A stretch of DNA of 64,000 nt from Pedococcus dokdonensis (GTDB taxonomy: Bacteria; Actinomycetota; Actinomycetes; Actinomycetales; Dermatophilaceae), in NCBI RefSeq assembly GCF_900104525.1, contig NZ_LT629711.1, positions 2,356,001-2,420,000 on the forward strand, given 5' to 3'. The notes beneath the pieces are model-generated. The model worked only from the letters and a program-made list of their open reading frames with translations, was not told the origin of the DNA and ran no database searches. This document shows, piece after piece, positions 44,899 to 54,100 of this stretch; positions within the stretch are counted from its first letter, which is position 1; each line of letters starts with the position of its first letter. Made by a program: the position numbers and the translations under genes.

Positions 44899-46185
44899 TC
44901 AGGTCGCCAGCCGGGCCTCGACGTCACCGAAGCGCAGCAGGGTGTCCGGGACGAGGGCCACGGCTTGCCCGGGGGCGATGACGGCGACCTCGCGGCCGGG
45001 GATCCTGGCCTCCCACCCTGCAGTGCTCGTGTTGCGCAGTCCCCACACGTCTCGGGTGGGGTGGCGGGTGACCTCGCCGATGGTGCGTTCGTAGTCGTAG
45101 TCCTTCGCGACGTGGTGGCGGTAGACCCGGGTGCCTGCTCCGAGCGCGAGCTCGGTGTGGGGGAAGACCAACCGCAGGGGCGGGGGGAGGACCGCGGAGC
45201 ACCCCCAGCACGTGGTCGGCACGCCGGCGCCGGAGAAGTTCTCGCGACCGCACGCGTCACAGCTCCGGACGGCGTCGAGGAGCCGGGCCAGGTTGACCCG
45301 CCAGACGCTCTCCCGCACCCGGCGCTGCGGGTTGCGGATGCCCTCGCCGAAGGCCTGGACGAAGAGCCGCTTGACCGGGTCCGGGTGGATGGCCCAGTTC
45401 GCCAGGACGGTCTGGTGCTCCACCGGATCGGGCGCGTTGGAGTCGTCGTCGGGATCGAAGACGAACAGCGGGCGCTCGCCGAACAGGTCCCCCTCGGCGT
45501 CCCGGTCCAGGCAGGCGTACTCGAGCTCGCGCCGACCGAGGAGGGGATGGTGCACCATCAGGACGTAGAAGATGAGCACGGCCAGGGAGTAGAGATCGGT
45601 CTCGCTGCCCGGCTTCGCTTCTCCTCGCACGATCTCGGGCGCCATGAAGCGGCGCGTCCCGAGGACCCCGCTCTCGCTCTCACCGTCCACGCCCACGTTG
45701 TCGTTGTCGCAGATCAGGATGGCGCCCGACCGAGGGTCGAAGGAGACGTTGCCGAAGCTGATGTCGCGGTAGCAGAGGCCCTGCGAGTGCAGCAGCAGGA
45801 ACCCGTGTGCCAGGCCGAGGCTGAGCCGCACCGCGAGGGACGGTGTCACGTCGACGCGCCCCCTGAGCATCTCCCCCAGGCCCACGAACTCGGGCGGTCG
45901 GATCGGCATCACGTAGCCGAAGCTGCCGTCCGGCGCGCTGACCACTTCCATGGGCCACAGGAACATCGGACCCGGGCTGTGCCTCGCTGCGACGGCCGTG
46001 ATGGCAAGCCGCTGCTTCTCGCTGACCGACCGCGCGGCATACCACTTGAGCGCGAGCCGTCGCGCCGAGCCGTCCTGCGGCACCAGCTCGTGCACCGTGC
46101 CCTGGCCGCCCTCGCCGAGGAGCCTGCCCACCGTCCACTGCGTGGCAGAGCGCCGCAACGTCACCACGTCACCGGGCCTGACCAC
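44899..46185 (-). CDS. YegI-type protein kinase with zinc ribbon and FHA-like tail
   Basis: 428 residues, soluble. The kinase domain has the glycine loop GEGGQGTVHEL, the ATP-lysine at about residue 47 (ALKWY), the catalytic loop YRDISFGN (about 139-146, Tyr instead of His in HRD), DND in place of DFG (about 160-162), and MAPE at about 181-184. A C-x2-C ... C-x2-C zinc ribbon (about residues 308-328, CDACGRENF then CWGC) precedes a C-terminal FHA-like fold (YRHHVAKDYDYER, VWGLRNTSTAGWEARIPG). This shape fits the kinases of TerY-P triads such as E. coli YegI. GTG at 46185 has GGGAGG upstream. It is divergent from the vWA gene across 82 bases. Confidence 0.85.
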   Translation of the reverse strand: MVRPGDVVTLRRSATQWTVGRLLGEGGQGTVHELVPQDGSARRLALKWYAARSVSEKQRLAITAVAARHSPGPMFLWPMEVVSAPDGSFGYVMPIRPPEFVGLGEMLRGRVDVTPSLAVRLSLGLAHGFLLLHSQGLCYRDISFGNVSFDPRSGAILICDNDNVGVDGESESGVLGTRRFMAPEIVRGEAKPGSETDLYSLAVLIFYVLMVHHPLLGRRELEYACLDRDAEGDLFGERPLFVFDPDDDSNAPDPVEHQTVLANWAIHPDPVKRLFVQAFGEGIRNPQRRVRESVWRVNLARLLDAVRSCDACGRENFSGAGVPTTCWGCSAVLPPPLRLVFPHTELALGAGTRVYRHHVAKDYDYERTIGEVTRHPTRDVWGLRNTSTAGWEARIPGREVAVIAPGQAVALVPDTLLRFGDVEARLAT

Positions 46186-46267
46186 CAGCTGGCCCTCCCA
46201 TCCTCGACCACGCTCATGATGGCACCCACGGCGTGGTCCCGGGGACCGATTGGCCGGAGGTGCTGCG
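46186..46267. promoter_or_regulatory. Shared divergent promoter region of kinase and vWA genes
   Basis: The 82-base gap separates the minus-strand kinase (start 46185) from the plus-strand vWA gene (start 46268), so a divergent promoter pair is expected. It holds GGAGG as the ribosome site of the vWA gene. No -35/-10 pair or operator could be assigned with confidence. Confidence 0.4.
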
Positions 46268-46948
46268 ATGCCTGAACGACCCGGGAGCAGACTGGCCCAA
46301 CGGCCCCTGCACTTCTTCATCCTCGCGGACTGTTCCGGGTCGATGGCCAGTGACGGCAAGATGCGCGCTCTCAACGCCGCCATCCGCGAGGCGCTGCCCC
46401 ACCTCAGCGAGGTGGCGGACGGCAACCCCCACGCCGAGCTGCTGGTTCGGTGCATCGCCTTCGGCACGGGGGCTCGCTGGCACGTGGAGACACCGACACC
46501 GGTCGACCAGCTGGTCTGGGACGACCTGGCCAGCGGCGGCTACACCGACCTCAGCGCCGGCCTCGACCTGCTCAGGTCGGTGCTGACGGTGCCACCCATG
46601 GAGAGCCGAGCGCTGCCACCGGCCGTGGTGCTCATCTCGGACGGCATGCCCACGGACGAGTACACCGAGTCGCTGGAACGCCTGGAGGCCGAGCCGTGGG
46701 GAGCACGCAGCGTCCGCATCGCCGTCGGGATCGGTCGGGATGCCGACCACGCGATGCTGGTGCGGTTCATGGGCGACCCCGACGCCGAGCCGGTGCGGGC
46801 CAACAACCCTGAGGACCTCGTCGCGGCCATCCGCTGGGCGTCGACCCACGTGTCACGGGTCGCCTCCGCCCTGGTCCCAGCCGCCGAACCGGTGCCGGGG
46901 CGGGCGCCGCACGCGGCCCCCGCGGATGCCTCGGAGGTGGTCTGGTGA
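46268..46948 (+). CDS. TerY-type von Willebrand factor A protein
   Basis: 226 residues, with the complete MIDAS metal site: DCSGSM near residue 22, GGYTDLSAGL with the Thr, and ISDGMPTD with the Asp. The shape is that of TerY / YegL proteins that work with a kinase and a PP2C phosphatase. There is no membrane helix. ATG at 46268 follows GGAGG by 8 bases. Its last bases overlap the phosphatase start (GTGA, 46945-46948), so the two are co-translated. Metal-ion adhesion site is intact, so ligand binding is likely. Confidence 0.88.
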   Translation: MPERPGSRLAQRPLHFFILADCSGSMASDGKMRALNAAIREALPHLSEVADGNPHAELLVRCIAFGTGARWHVETPTPVDQLVWDDLASGGYTDLSAGLDLLRSVLTVPPMESRALPPAVVLISDGMPTDEYTESLERLEAEPWGARSVRIAVGIGRDADHAMLVRFMGDPDAEPVRANNPEDLVAAIRWASTHVSRVASALVPAAEPVPGRAPHAAPADASEVVW

Positions 46949-48174
46949 ACCAGGGGCGTCCAGTGTGGATCGCCGAGGGAGCGAGCCGCCGGGGCTCCTC
47001 CCACGAGCGCACGGGCGCCCCCAACCAGGATGCGTATGCCGTGGAGCGAGTCGGTGCCTGCGTCGTGGCAGCGGTGGCAGACGGGCACGGCGGTCGACGT
47101 TACGTCCGCAGCCAGGTGGGTTCGCGGCTGGCCGTCCGGCTGTCGATGGAGCTCGGCGCCGAGCTGTTGTCCGTCAGACGTCCCGACGCCTCATCGGCAG
47201 CCCACTCCCTTCCCGGCCGGCTCGTGCCTGCGTGGCGGGCCGCCGTGGACGAGCACTACGCCCTGCACCCTCTGACCGCCGAAGAGGTCGAGAAGGCCGG
47301 CGACGGGCCCCTCGACCCGGCGATCCTCTACGGCGCGACCCTCATCGTCGCTTTCGCGGCGGGCGACGTCGTCGCTGTCGCGCAGATCGGTGACGGCAGT
47401 GCGCTGGGTGCCGCGCCGCAGCGCGTCGAGCACCTGGTGCCCGGTGACGACCGACTGGTCGCCAACGAGACGACAAGCCTGTGCCTCCCCACCGCATTGG
47501 CTGACTTCCGTTGGGGCACAGCATATTTCGGCGATGGCTCCGCGATCCTCCTGTCGACCGACGGGTACGGCAACTCGTTCGCGAGCGAGGGCTGGGAGGA
47601 CGAGGTGATGGCCGACCTCGTCAACGAGCTCGGCGCGCACGGCTTCGAGGAGGTCGCCGGCGCACTCGACAGCTGGGCCGCCGACTCCGCCGCTGTCGGC
47701 GGTGACGACGTCACGCTCGTGCTGCTCAGCCGCCTTCCCGAAAGTCCTCGCCGGCGCAGGTCCGCCTGGCTCGCCACCGGGGCGCTGGCCGCTCTCGCAG
47801 TGACCACCGCCACCGCCGTGGGCCTGGCCGCACGAGGTGCCACGCCAGACCCCCGGGAGACACCGATCATGGTCGCCACGACCCCCACCGGCACCTCCCC
47901 GACGAGCAGCACCGCGTCCACCGCGAGCACGCCGACGGGGCTCCCGACGACCGGCGTCCCAGCGACGTCGGCCGGCGCCACGCCGACCCCGTCCGGCGCC
48001 GGGACCACGAAGACCAAGTCGACGACGAGCAAGGCGACGACGACCAAGGCGACGACGACCAAGGCCCCGGGCACCCGGTCGACCGGTACGCCGACGACCA
48101 CCGCGCCCCCGGTCCAGTCGTCGCTCCCGAGCCCTCCGTCCCCGACCACCAAGCCCAAGGGTGCGCGGTCATGA
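46945..48174 (+). CDS. PP2C-type protein phosphatase with membrane anchor and Thr-rich tail
   Basis: 409 residues. PP2C motifs are present: ADGHGG in the first metal loop (near residue 48), AQIGDGSA, STDGYGNSF and GGDDVTLVL. One membrane helix (AWLATGALAALAVTTATAV, about 274-296) follows, and the final 110 residues outside are Thr/Pro/Lys-rich, similar in composition to the stalk of paralog 2. It would remove phosphate from Ser/Thr marked by the kinase. A GTG start overlaps the vWA stop, and its own end overlaps the protease start (ATGA). Triad partner of the kinase and the vWA protein. Confidence 0.88.
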   Translation: MNQGRPVWIAEGASRRGSSHERTGAPNQDAYAVERVGACVVAAVADGHGGRRYVRSQVGSRLAVRLSMELGAELLSVRRPDASSAAHSLPGRLVPAWRAAVDEHYALHPLTAEEVEKAGDGPLDPAILYGATLIVAFAAGDVVAVAQIGDGSALGAAPQRVEHLVPGDDRLVANETTSLCLPTALADFRWGTAYFGDGSAILLSTDGYGNSFASEGWEDEVMADLVNELGAHGFEEVAGALDSWAADSAAVGGDDVTLVLLSRLPESPRRRRSAWLATGALAALAVTTATAVGLAARGATPDPRETPIMVATTPTGTSPTSSTASTASTPTGLPTTGVPATSAGATPTPSGAGTTKTKSTTSKATTTKATTTKAPGTRSTGTPTTTAPPVQSSLPSPPSPTTKPKGARS

Positions 48175-50057
48175 CCAGCCTCGTCGTCACCACCCCCGGA
48201 GGTCGGACCGTCCACGAACCGGGCACGACCGTGTCGATCGGCCGTGACCACGACTGCACGATCCGGCTCGACTCACCGGTCGTGTCGCGCCACCACGGGA
48301 TCTTCGAGTCCGAGGGTGGCTGCTGGACGTTCCGCGACCAGTCCAGCTCGCTGGGCAGCTGGGTCGAGGGGCAGCGGGTGCGCGAGCTCGTGCTCTCCCC
48401 GGCCGATGAGATCGTGCTGGGCCAGGGCGACAAGGCCGTCAGCATCCGGGTGGAGACCCAGTCCCTGGCACAGCGTCCCGGCGGTCCGCTCGTCGCCGAC
48501 GCTGCGCTCGACGCAGCCACCCTGACCGCAGGTGACGAGCTGCTGCTCGAGTGCGCCGGCCAGTCCTGCCGGCTGGCCACCGGCCAGACCGCGGTGGTGG
48601 GGCGGGCCGACGACGCGACGATCGTCTCGCACAACCCCCGGGTCTCGCGTCACCACCTCGAGGTGCGCCACACCGGGACGCAGTGGGAGGTCGTGGACAC
48701 CGGCAGCACCGGGGGTGTCTTCACGCAAGGGCGCAGGGTGGCCCGGATCCCGGTCAGTGGCACCGTCGAGGTGATGCTGGGCGACCCCGATGTCGGGGAG
48801 CGGCTGCTGGTCTCGAGCCAGGCCGCTCCGTCCCCGGCTCGTCGCGCCGACCCGCTCAGCCGGTTCGCGGACGGCGTGCGCCGACAGCACACGACGGTGG
48901 CTGCCGTCGTGGTGGCGGCACTCGTCGTGGTCGGTGTCGGCGGCTGGGCCCTGGCTCGGGCCGTGTCCGGCCCGTCGGAGCCGGACCTCGACCGACTGGC
49001 CCGGGCGACCGTGCGAGTCATCACCGACAGCGGCACGGGCTCGGGCACCGTCGTCGACGCGGAGCGCGGGCTCATCCTCACCAATGCCCACGTGGCTGCG
49101 CCGAACGCTCCGGGGCAGGGGGTCGTGCAGAGTGAGCTCGAGCAGTCACTGCCCCCGGCGCCGAAGACGATCACGATCGCGGTCTCCGGTGGCCGCGACC
49201 AGCCAGCCGCCGAGAGGTTCCGGGCCGAGGTCGTGGCCGCCGACGGCTACCTCGATCTCACTGTCCTGCGAATCACGAGTGATGCCAAGGGTTCTGCGCT
49301 TTCGCAAGGAGCCCTCGACGAGCTCGTCGGTGTGGAGCTGGCCAGCTCGGCAGAGGTCAGGTCGGCGGACCCGGTCTGGGTCGTCGGATTCCCCGGGCTG
49401 GCCCAGTCGGATGCCGCGACCTTCACGCGGGGGGTGGTCTCGGGCACGGTCCACGACAAGCGCCTCAAGGGCGGTGTCTCCCTCTTCAACAGCGACGCCA
49501 GGCTCAACCCGGGCAACTCGGGAGGCCTCGCCGCCGACGCCTCCGGACGGATCATCGCGGTGCCGACCCTCAACAAGCAGTCCCGCGAGGACAGCCTGCT
49601 CGCTGGACTGGTCCCCGTCGACCTGGCTCGGCCGCTCCTCGACGCCGCCGTGCGCGGTCGCGCCTACACGAGCCCCTGGGTCGCAGCCGAGACCGAAGGG
49701 GTGGTCTCCGACCTGACCCTCGGCCCGGCCGGAACGGCACCGGGAATCGCGGCCGGCTGCGCCACCGGCGGCACACGCAGCACGAGCCGGCTGCTGGGTG
49801 TCCTCGTGACCTACCGCGACTTGTCCGAGCTCCCCCACCAGGACTGGTTGGTCACGGTGACCCGCAAGGCGGACGGCCTCCGGCGCATCGGACGCACGTC
49901 GAGTGCACCGCAGTGGCCCCTTCGGCTCCCCGGCAGCGGATGCTTCACCGCGACGGTCGACATCGGCGAGCCGCTCAGCCCGGGGGCCTACGTCATCGAG
50001 GTCGGGCTCGGCGCCAACCACGAGCGCATCGCCACCCTCACCTACACGCTGTCATGA
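48171..50057 (+). CDS. FHA-FHA-membrane-trypsin-like protease
   Basis: 628 residues. Two FHA domains (about 1-95 and 120-215, each with the SRHH signature: VVSRHHGIF and RVSRHHLEV), one membrane helix (about 242-263), then a serine-protease domain (about 278-470) with the triad in ILTNAHV (His), LDLTVLRI (Asp) and NPGNSGGLA (Ser). A C-terminal domain (about 480-628) follows. The FHA part would be inside and read phosphothreonine; the protease would be outside. It stands where a mycosin protease occurs in other type VII clusters but is trypsin-like, not subtilisin-like. Its ATG and stop overlap both neighbours. Confidence 0.87.
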   Translation: MTSLVVTTPGGRTVHEPGTTVSIGRDHDCTIRLDSPVVSRHHGIFESEGGCWTFRDQSSSLGSWVEGQRVRELVLSPADEIVLGQGDKAVSIRVETQSLAQRPGGPLVADAALDAATLTAGDELLLECAGQSCRLATGQTAVVGRADDATIVSHNPRVSRHHLEVRHTGTQWEVVDTGSTGGVFTQGRRVARIPVSGTVEVMLGDPDVGERLLVSSQAAPSPARRADPLSRFADGVRRQHTTVAAVVVAALVVVGVGGWALARAVSGPSEPDLDRLARATVRVITDSGTGSGTVVDAERGLILTNAHVAAPNAPGQGVVQSELEQSLPPAPKTITIAVSGGRDQPAAERFRAEVVAADGYLDLTVLRITSDAKGSALSQGALDELVGVELASSAEVRSADPVWVVGFPGLAQSDAATFTRGVVSGTVHDKRLKGGVSLFNSDARLNPGNSGGLAADASGRIIAVPTLNKQSREDSLLAGLVPVDLARPLLDAAVRGRAYTSPWVAAETEGVVSDLTLGPAGTAPGIAAGCATGGTRSTSRLLGVLVTYRDLSELPHQDWLVTVTRKADGLRRIGRTSSAPQWPLRLPGSGCFTATVDIGEPLSPGAYVIEVGLGANHERIATLTYTLS

Positions 50058-51181
50058 CGGATCCGGCACGCCTCCTCCTGCTCGGCCCCGTGGACCTGAG
50101 GGTCGGGGAGACGTCCCTCGCCCTCGGCGCACCGCGCCATCGGGCGCTGCTGGCCCTCCTCGCGCTGGCATCGGGCCGCGTCAAGCCCGTGGCGGCGATC
50201 ATCGACGAGCTCTGGGGCGACGACCCGCCGTCCACCGTCGTGAACGTGGTCCAGGTGTACGTCGCGAGCCTGCGCAAGGTGCTCGCGCCGGCCGGCCTCA
50301 CCGCGTCGCTGGTCACCCAGGCGCCGGGATACCGCCTCATGCTCCCGCCGGGCACGCTGGACGTCGAGCTGTTCGACCGGGACCGAGCGGCTGCGGCGCG
50401 CCGCGAGTCCCGCGGGGACCATGACGGTGCAGCCACGGCATACCGCGCTGCGCTGGACCAGTGGCGCGGCACCGCACTGGCCGACCTCGACTTCGCTCCC
50501 TACGTCGCGGTCGAGCGACGCCAGCTCGAGGAGGCCAGACTCGCCACGCTCGTGGGATGGCTGCGCTGCCTCGCTGCCCTCGGAGCCCACGACGAGGCGC
50601 TGCCGCCCGTCGAGAAGGAGCTGGCCGCGAACCCGTTCCACGAGGAGCTCTGGGGACTGCGAGCCACCTTGCTCTACCAGGCCGGACGACAGTCCGACGC
50701 GCTCACGACGCTGCGGCGCGCCCGCCGCCTCCTGGCCACCGAGCTGGGTGTCGAGCCCGGGCCGGGGCTCCTCGAGGTGGAGCGCCGGGTGCTGGCCCAG
50801 GACCCCGAGCTCGGTGGACGGATGCGACGACCACCGTCAGGGTCCGCGGTGACGCACGTGGCCACCGGCGCGTCGGCAGCCGCCGCAGTCGTGCTCCCGG
50901 ACGGCCGACGCCTCGTGCTGGGTCGGCGCGGAGCGGTGGTGGGACGCCACCCGGACTGCGAGATCGTGCTCGACCACCGGGACGTGAGCCGCACCCATGC
51001 CCGGATCGCCGCGACGAGTCGTGGCCACAGCATCGAGGACCTCGGGTCCACCAACGGCACCGCGGTCAACGGTGAGCCCGTCCTCCCCGGACCCGAGGGC
51101 CGTCACCTCTCCCACGCCGACCGCATCGAGATCGGTCCACTCATCGTGCGTTACGAGGCAGGCTCCGACGTGACCTCGTGA
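50054..51181 (+). CDS. EmbR-like transcriptional regulator (HTH-BTAD-FHA)
   Basis: 375 residues. The OmpR-type winged helix (about 1-100) includes PVAAIIDELWGDDPPSTVVNVVQ and YVASLRKVL, the BTAD helical domain (about 105-250) has ALDQWRGTALADL, and an FHA domain follows (about 285-370) with GRRGAVVGRHPD, DVSRTHARI and STNGTAVNG. M. tuberculosis EmbR has the same order and is controlled when its FHA binds a phosphorylated kinase. It is therefore a likely transcription output of the kinase here. Its ATG overlaps the protease stop (ATGA). Its end overlaps the convergent export ATPase gene by 31 bases. Confidence 0.9.
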   Translation: MTDPARLLLLGPVDLRVGETSLALGAPRHRALLALLALASGRVKPVAAIIDELWGDDPPSTVVNVVQVYVASLRKVLAPAGLTASLVTQAPGYRLMLPPGTLDVELFDRDRAAAARRESRGDHDGAATAYRAALDQWRGTALADLDFAPYVAVERRQLEEARLATLVGWLRCLAALGAHDEALPPVEKELAANPFHEELWGLRATLLYQAGRQSDALTTLRRARRLLATELGVEPGPGLLEVERRVLAQDPELGGRMRRPPSGSAVTHVATGASAAAAVVLPDGRRLVLGRRGAVVGRHPDCEIVLDHRDVSRTHARIAATSRGHSIEDLGSTNGTAVNGEPVLPGPEGRHLSHADRIEIGPLIVRYEAGSDVTS

Positions 51182-54100
51182 TCTCGGCTGACGGGGACGG
51201 CCAGCTCGGTCACCGGTCGGGCCTCCTCGTGGGGGCGCTCGACCAGCCTCGTCACCTGCACCAGCTCGGCGCGTCCACCCGCCACCAGGAACCCCCGGCC
51301 CTGCACCATCGGCACGACCGTGGCGGGGAGCCTGGTCTCCGCAGCCATCGCCGCCTCCGGCGTGGGCGCCAGGAGGAGTGCGACGCGCAGGCTCGCGAGA
51401 TAGCGCGCCCAGCCGTCGAAGAGCCTGGCCCAGTCCGCGGTGCGCGCCCCGACCACCGAGCGGAGACCGGAGCCCCGGGCGTCCCGCAGCAATCGCTCCA
51501 GCCGATCGCCTGCGGACGCCGAGGCACCGAGCGCCTCGGCGTCGTCGACCACCAGGACCACCGGCGCCGGGCTGGCCTCCACCGCGTCGAGCAGGTCGTT
51601 GAGGTCCTCGGGTCCCTCCGCCAGAGCGATCCGCCGGGGCATCGAGTCCCACCCTGCGGCCGAACCGCGACGCCGGGTGACGACCGCCAGCACACGGGTG
51701 GGGTCCTCCGCGAGCAGGCGACCCGCCACGGTCCGCAACGCCGTGGTGCGCCCGGTGAGCGACTCCCCCAGCACGACCAGGTGCGGTCCGTGGCGGGGAC
51801 CGAGCCAGACCGGTGCGGCATCGTCGCCGCCCACTCCGATCGGCACCTGTCCGGGCGGCCAGCTCTCCAGACCGGCAGCGGCGTCCTCGCTGTGGTCGGT
51901 GGGCAACCGGACGAGCCGGGACGGCCGACCGTCCGAGTCGCCTTCGGCGGTCGGCGGCACGGCCAGCTGATTGACGATCTGGACCTCGTGCCCCCCGCGG
52001 ACCAGCGCTCGCCCGGGGAGGTCCTCGGGCATCTCGCCGGGGCCCAGGCGCACGTCGACCACGGCGTAGTCGACGGCCTCCGGCTGGCGCAGGAGGATCT
52101 TCGTCTGGAAGTGCGAGGCCAGTGTCAGGCGCAGGTCGTTCACCTGACCGCAGGTCATCACGACGTGCACTCCCAGGCTCCGCCCTTGCGCAACGAGGCT
52201 GAGGAGCTGGTCGTTGAGGCGGTCCTGGAGGATCGGCTGGCTGGCCTCGCGGAACGTCGGGTAGTCGTCCACGACCAGCACCACGCGGGCATCCGTCGCC
52301 GGGTCGAAGCCGTGCTCCCGACGCTGCTCCACGACCCGTCCGACCCTGTCGACGAGGCCGGCGAGCAGCTCCAGGTCGTGGACTCCGGTGTGGCCGCCGG
52401 TGTGCGGCAGGTCCGCCACCTCACGCAGACCGCCTCGTCCGTCGATGACGTAGAGGTGGAGCAGCCGTGGCGACCGAGCCCGCACGAGCTCGGCGACGAT
52501 GCGCCGTACGGCCGTCGTGCGCCCTGACCGGAACACGCCGCTCACCAGCACGTTGGTCAGGGCGACGTCGACGTCGTAAGGGCGCTGGCGGGCCGCCTCG
52601 GGCTCGTCGAGCAGCCCGAGTCGCACGGTGAGCCGGTCGGGGTCATGGGGTCGGTCGACCGCGGAGGCTGCCAGCGCAGGGTCGTCTGGCCCCAGGTCGT
52701 GGGTCAACGGGGGGATCCAGAGCGAGGGCGGGGCCGTCGCACCGCGAGCACTGTGTGCGTGCGCCGCGTCCGACACGAGCCGGTCGAGCTCGGTGCGCAC
52801 CGGCGCCCCGCTCCGGGACTCGGGGTGCCACGTGGGCGGCGGTGGCTCGCCGAAGGGCGACACCCGGACGTCGACCGGGCCCGAGCCGGCGCTGCCGATC
52901 GTCACCCGTGCGGTCTGGAAGCCGACCAGCGTGCGCTCGGCCCCGCGCCGGAGATAGGCCCGTCCGGGTGCGTCGTTGGGGATCTGGGCGGCATCCCTCG
53001 AGCCCAGGATCTCCATGGACTCCGAGTCGTTGACGACCCGGAGGCAGAGCCAGATGTTGGTGTTCGCTCGGATGGCCGGGGTGATCACCCCTCCGGGGGA
53101 CTGGGTGGCCAGCAGAAGATGGATCCCGAGGCTTCTCCCTTGTGCCGCAATGGCGTCCAGCCTCGGCTTCACACGGGGCTGCTCGGTGACCAGGAGCGCG
53201 AACTCGTCGATGACGACGAGGAGGGTGGGCATCGACGGCGCCGCTTCGAGTCGTTCGTAGGCCGCGAGATCGGGCACCCCGTGGTCCGCGAGCACCCGCT
53301 TGCGGCGGGAGATCTCAGCGTCCAGCGACGTGAACGCGCGCTCCGAGAGCCGCTCGGAGGCGTCGAGGTCGGTCACGTAGCCCACGACGTGGGGCAGCCG
53401 CTCCAGGGCCGCGAAGGTGGCTCCGCCCTTGAAGTCGATGAGGAAGAGGGCCAGCCGGTCGGGCGGGTGCTGGGCGACGAGGGAAGCGATGAACGACAAC
53501 AGCAGCTCGCTCTTGCCGGCGCCCGTCGTGCCGGCGATGATCCCGTGCGGACCGTCGCGGCGGAGGTCGACCGACACCGGTTCCCCCTGGTCATCCGCAC
53601 CGAACACGCTCTGCACCCCGGGGCCGGGAGCCAGCCAGCGCTCGCTGACGCGCACCGAGTCGGACAGCCCGGAGAGCTCGAGGACACCTCGGGATCCGGC
53701 CCCGCCCGCCGCCTGGGACCTCGGGTCACGCAACCGCCCGAGGCCCACTGCGATCCGTCCCGCCGTCTCCGGGTCCACCGACGACGCGATGAAGGGACCG
53801 ATCGGCCCGTCCTCCCACAGTCCCTCAGCGACGACGTGGAGTGAGGCAGCCGCCCGGCACACCACCTGGCACTCCGGGGGCAGTGACCGGGCCTCGTCGT
53901 CCATCACGAGGACCAGACCGCCCTGGGAGCTCACCGCACGGATGGCGTCGATGACCGCAGCGTGCTGGGAGCCTCCCTGCCCGACCACCAGCAGCACCTT
54001 CGGCTGCGCTGCGCCGCTGCCCCCGGACTCGACCCGCAGCGCGGTCCCGAGGTCGCCCGCGTCGACGGCGCCGGTCGCCAGGAGCCGTGCGGACGCCCGC

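Noticed and set aside
48171..50057. Mycosin (subtilisin-like) protease of an ESX cluster
   Set aside because: The triad order and motifs are trypsin/HtrA-like, and there are FHA domains at the front.
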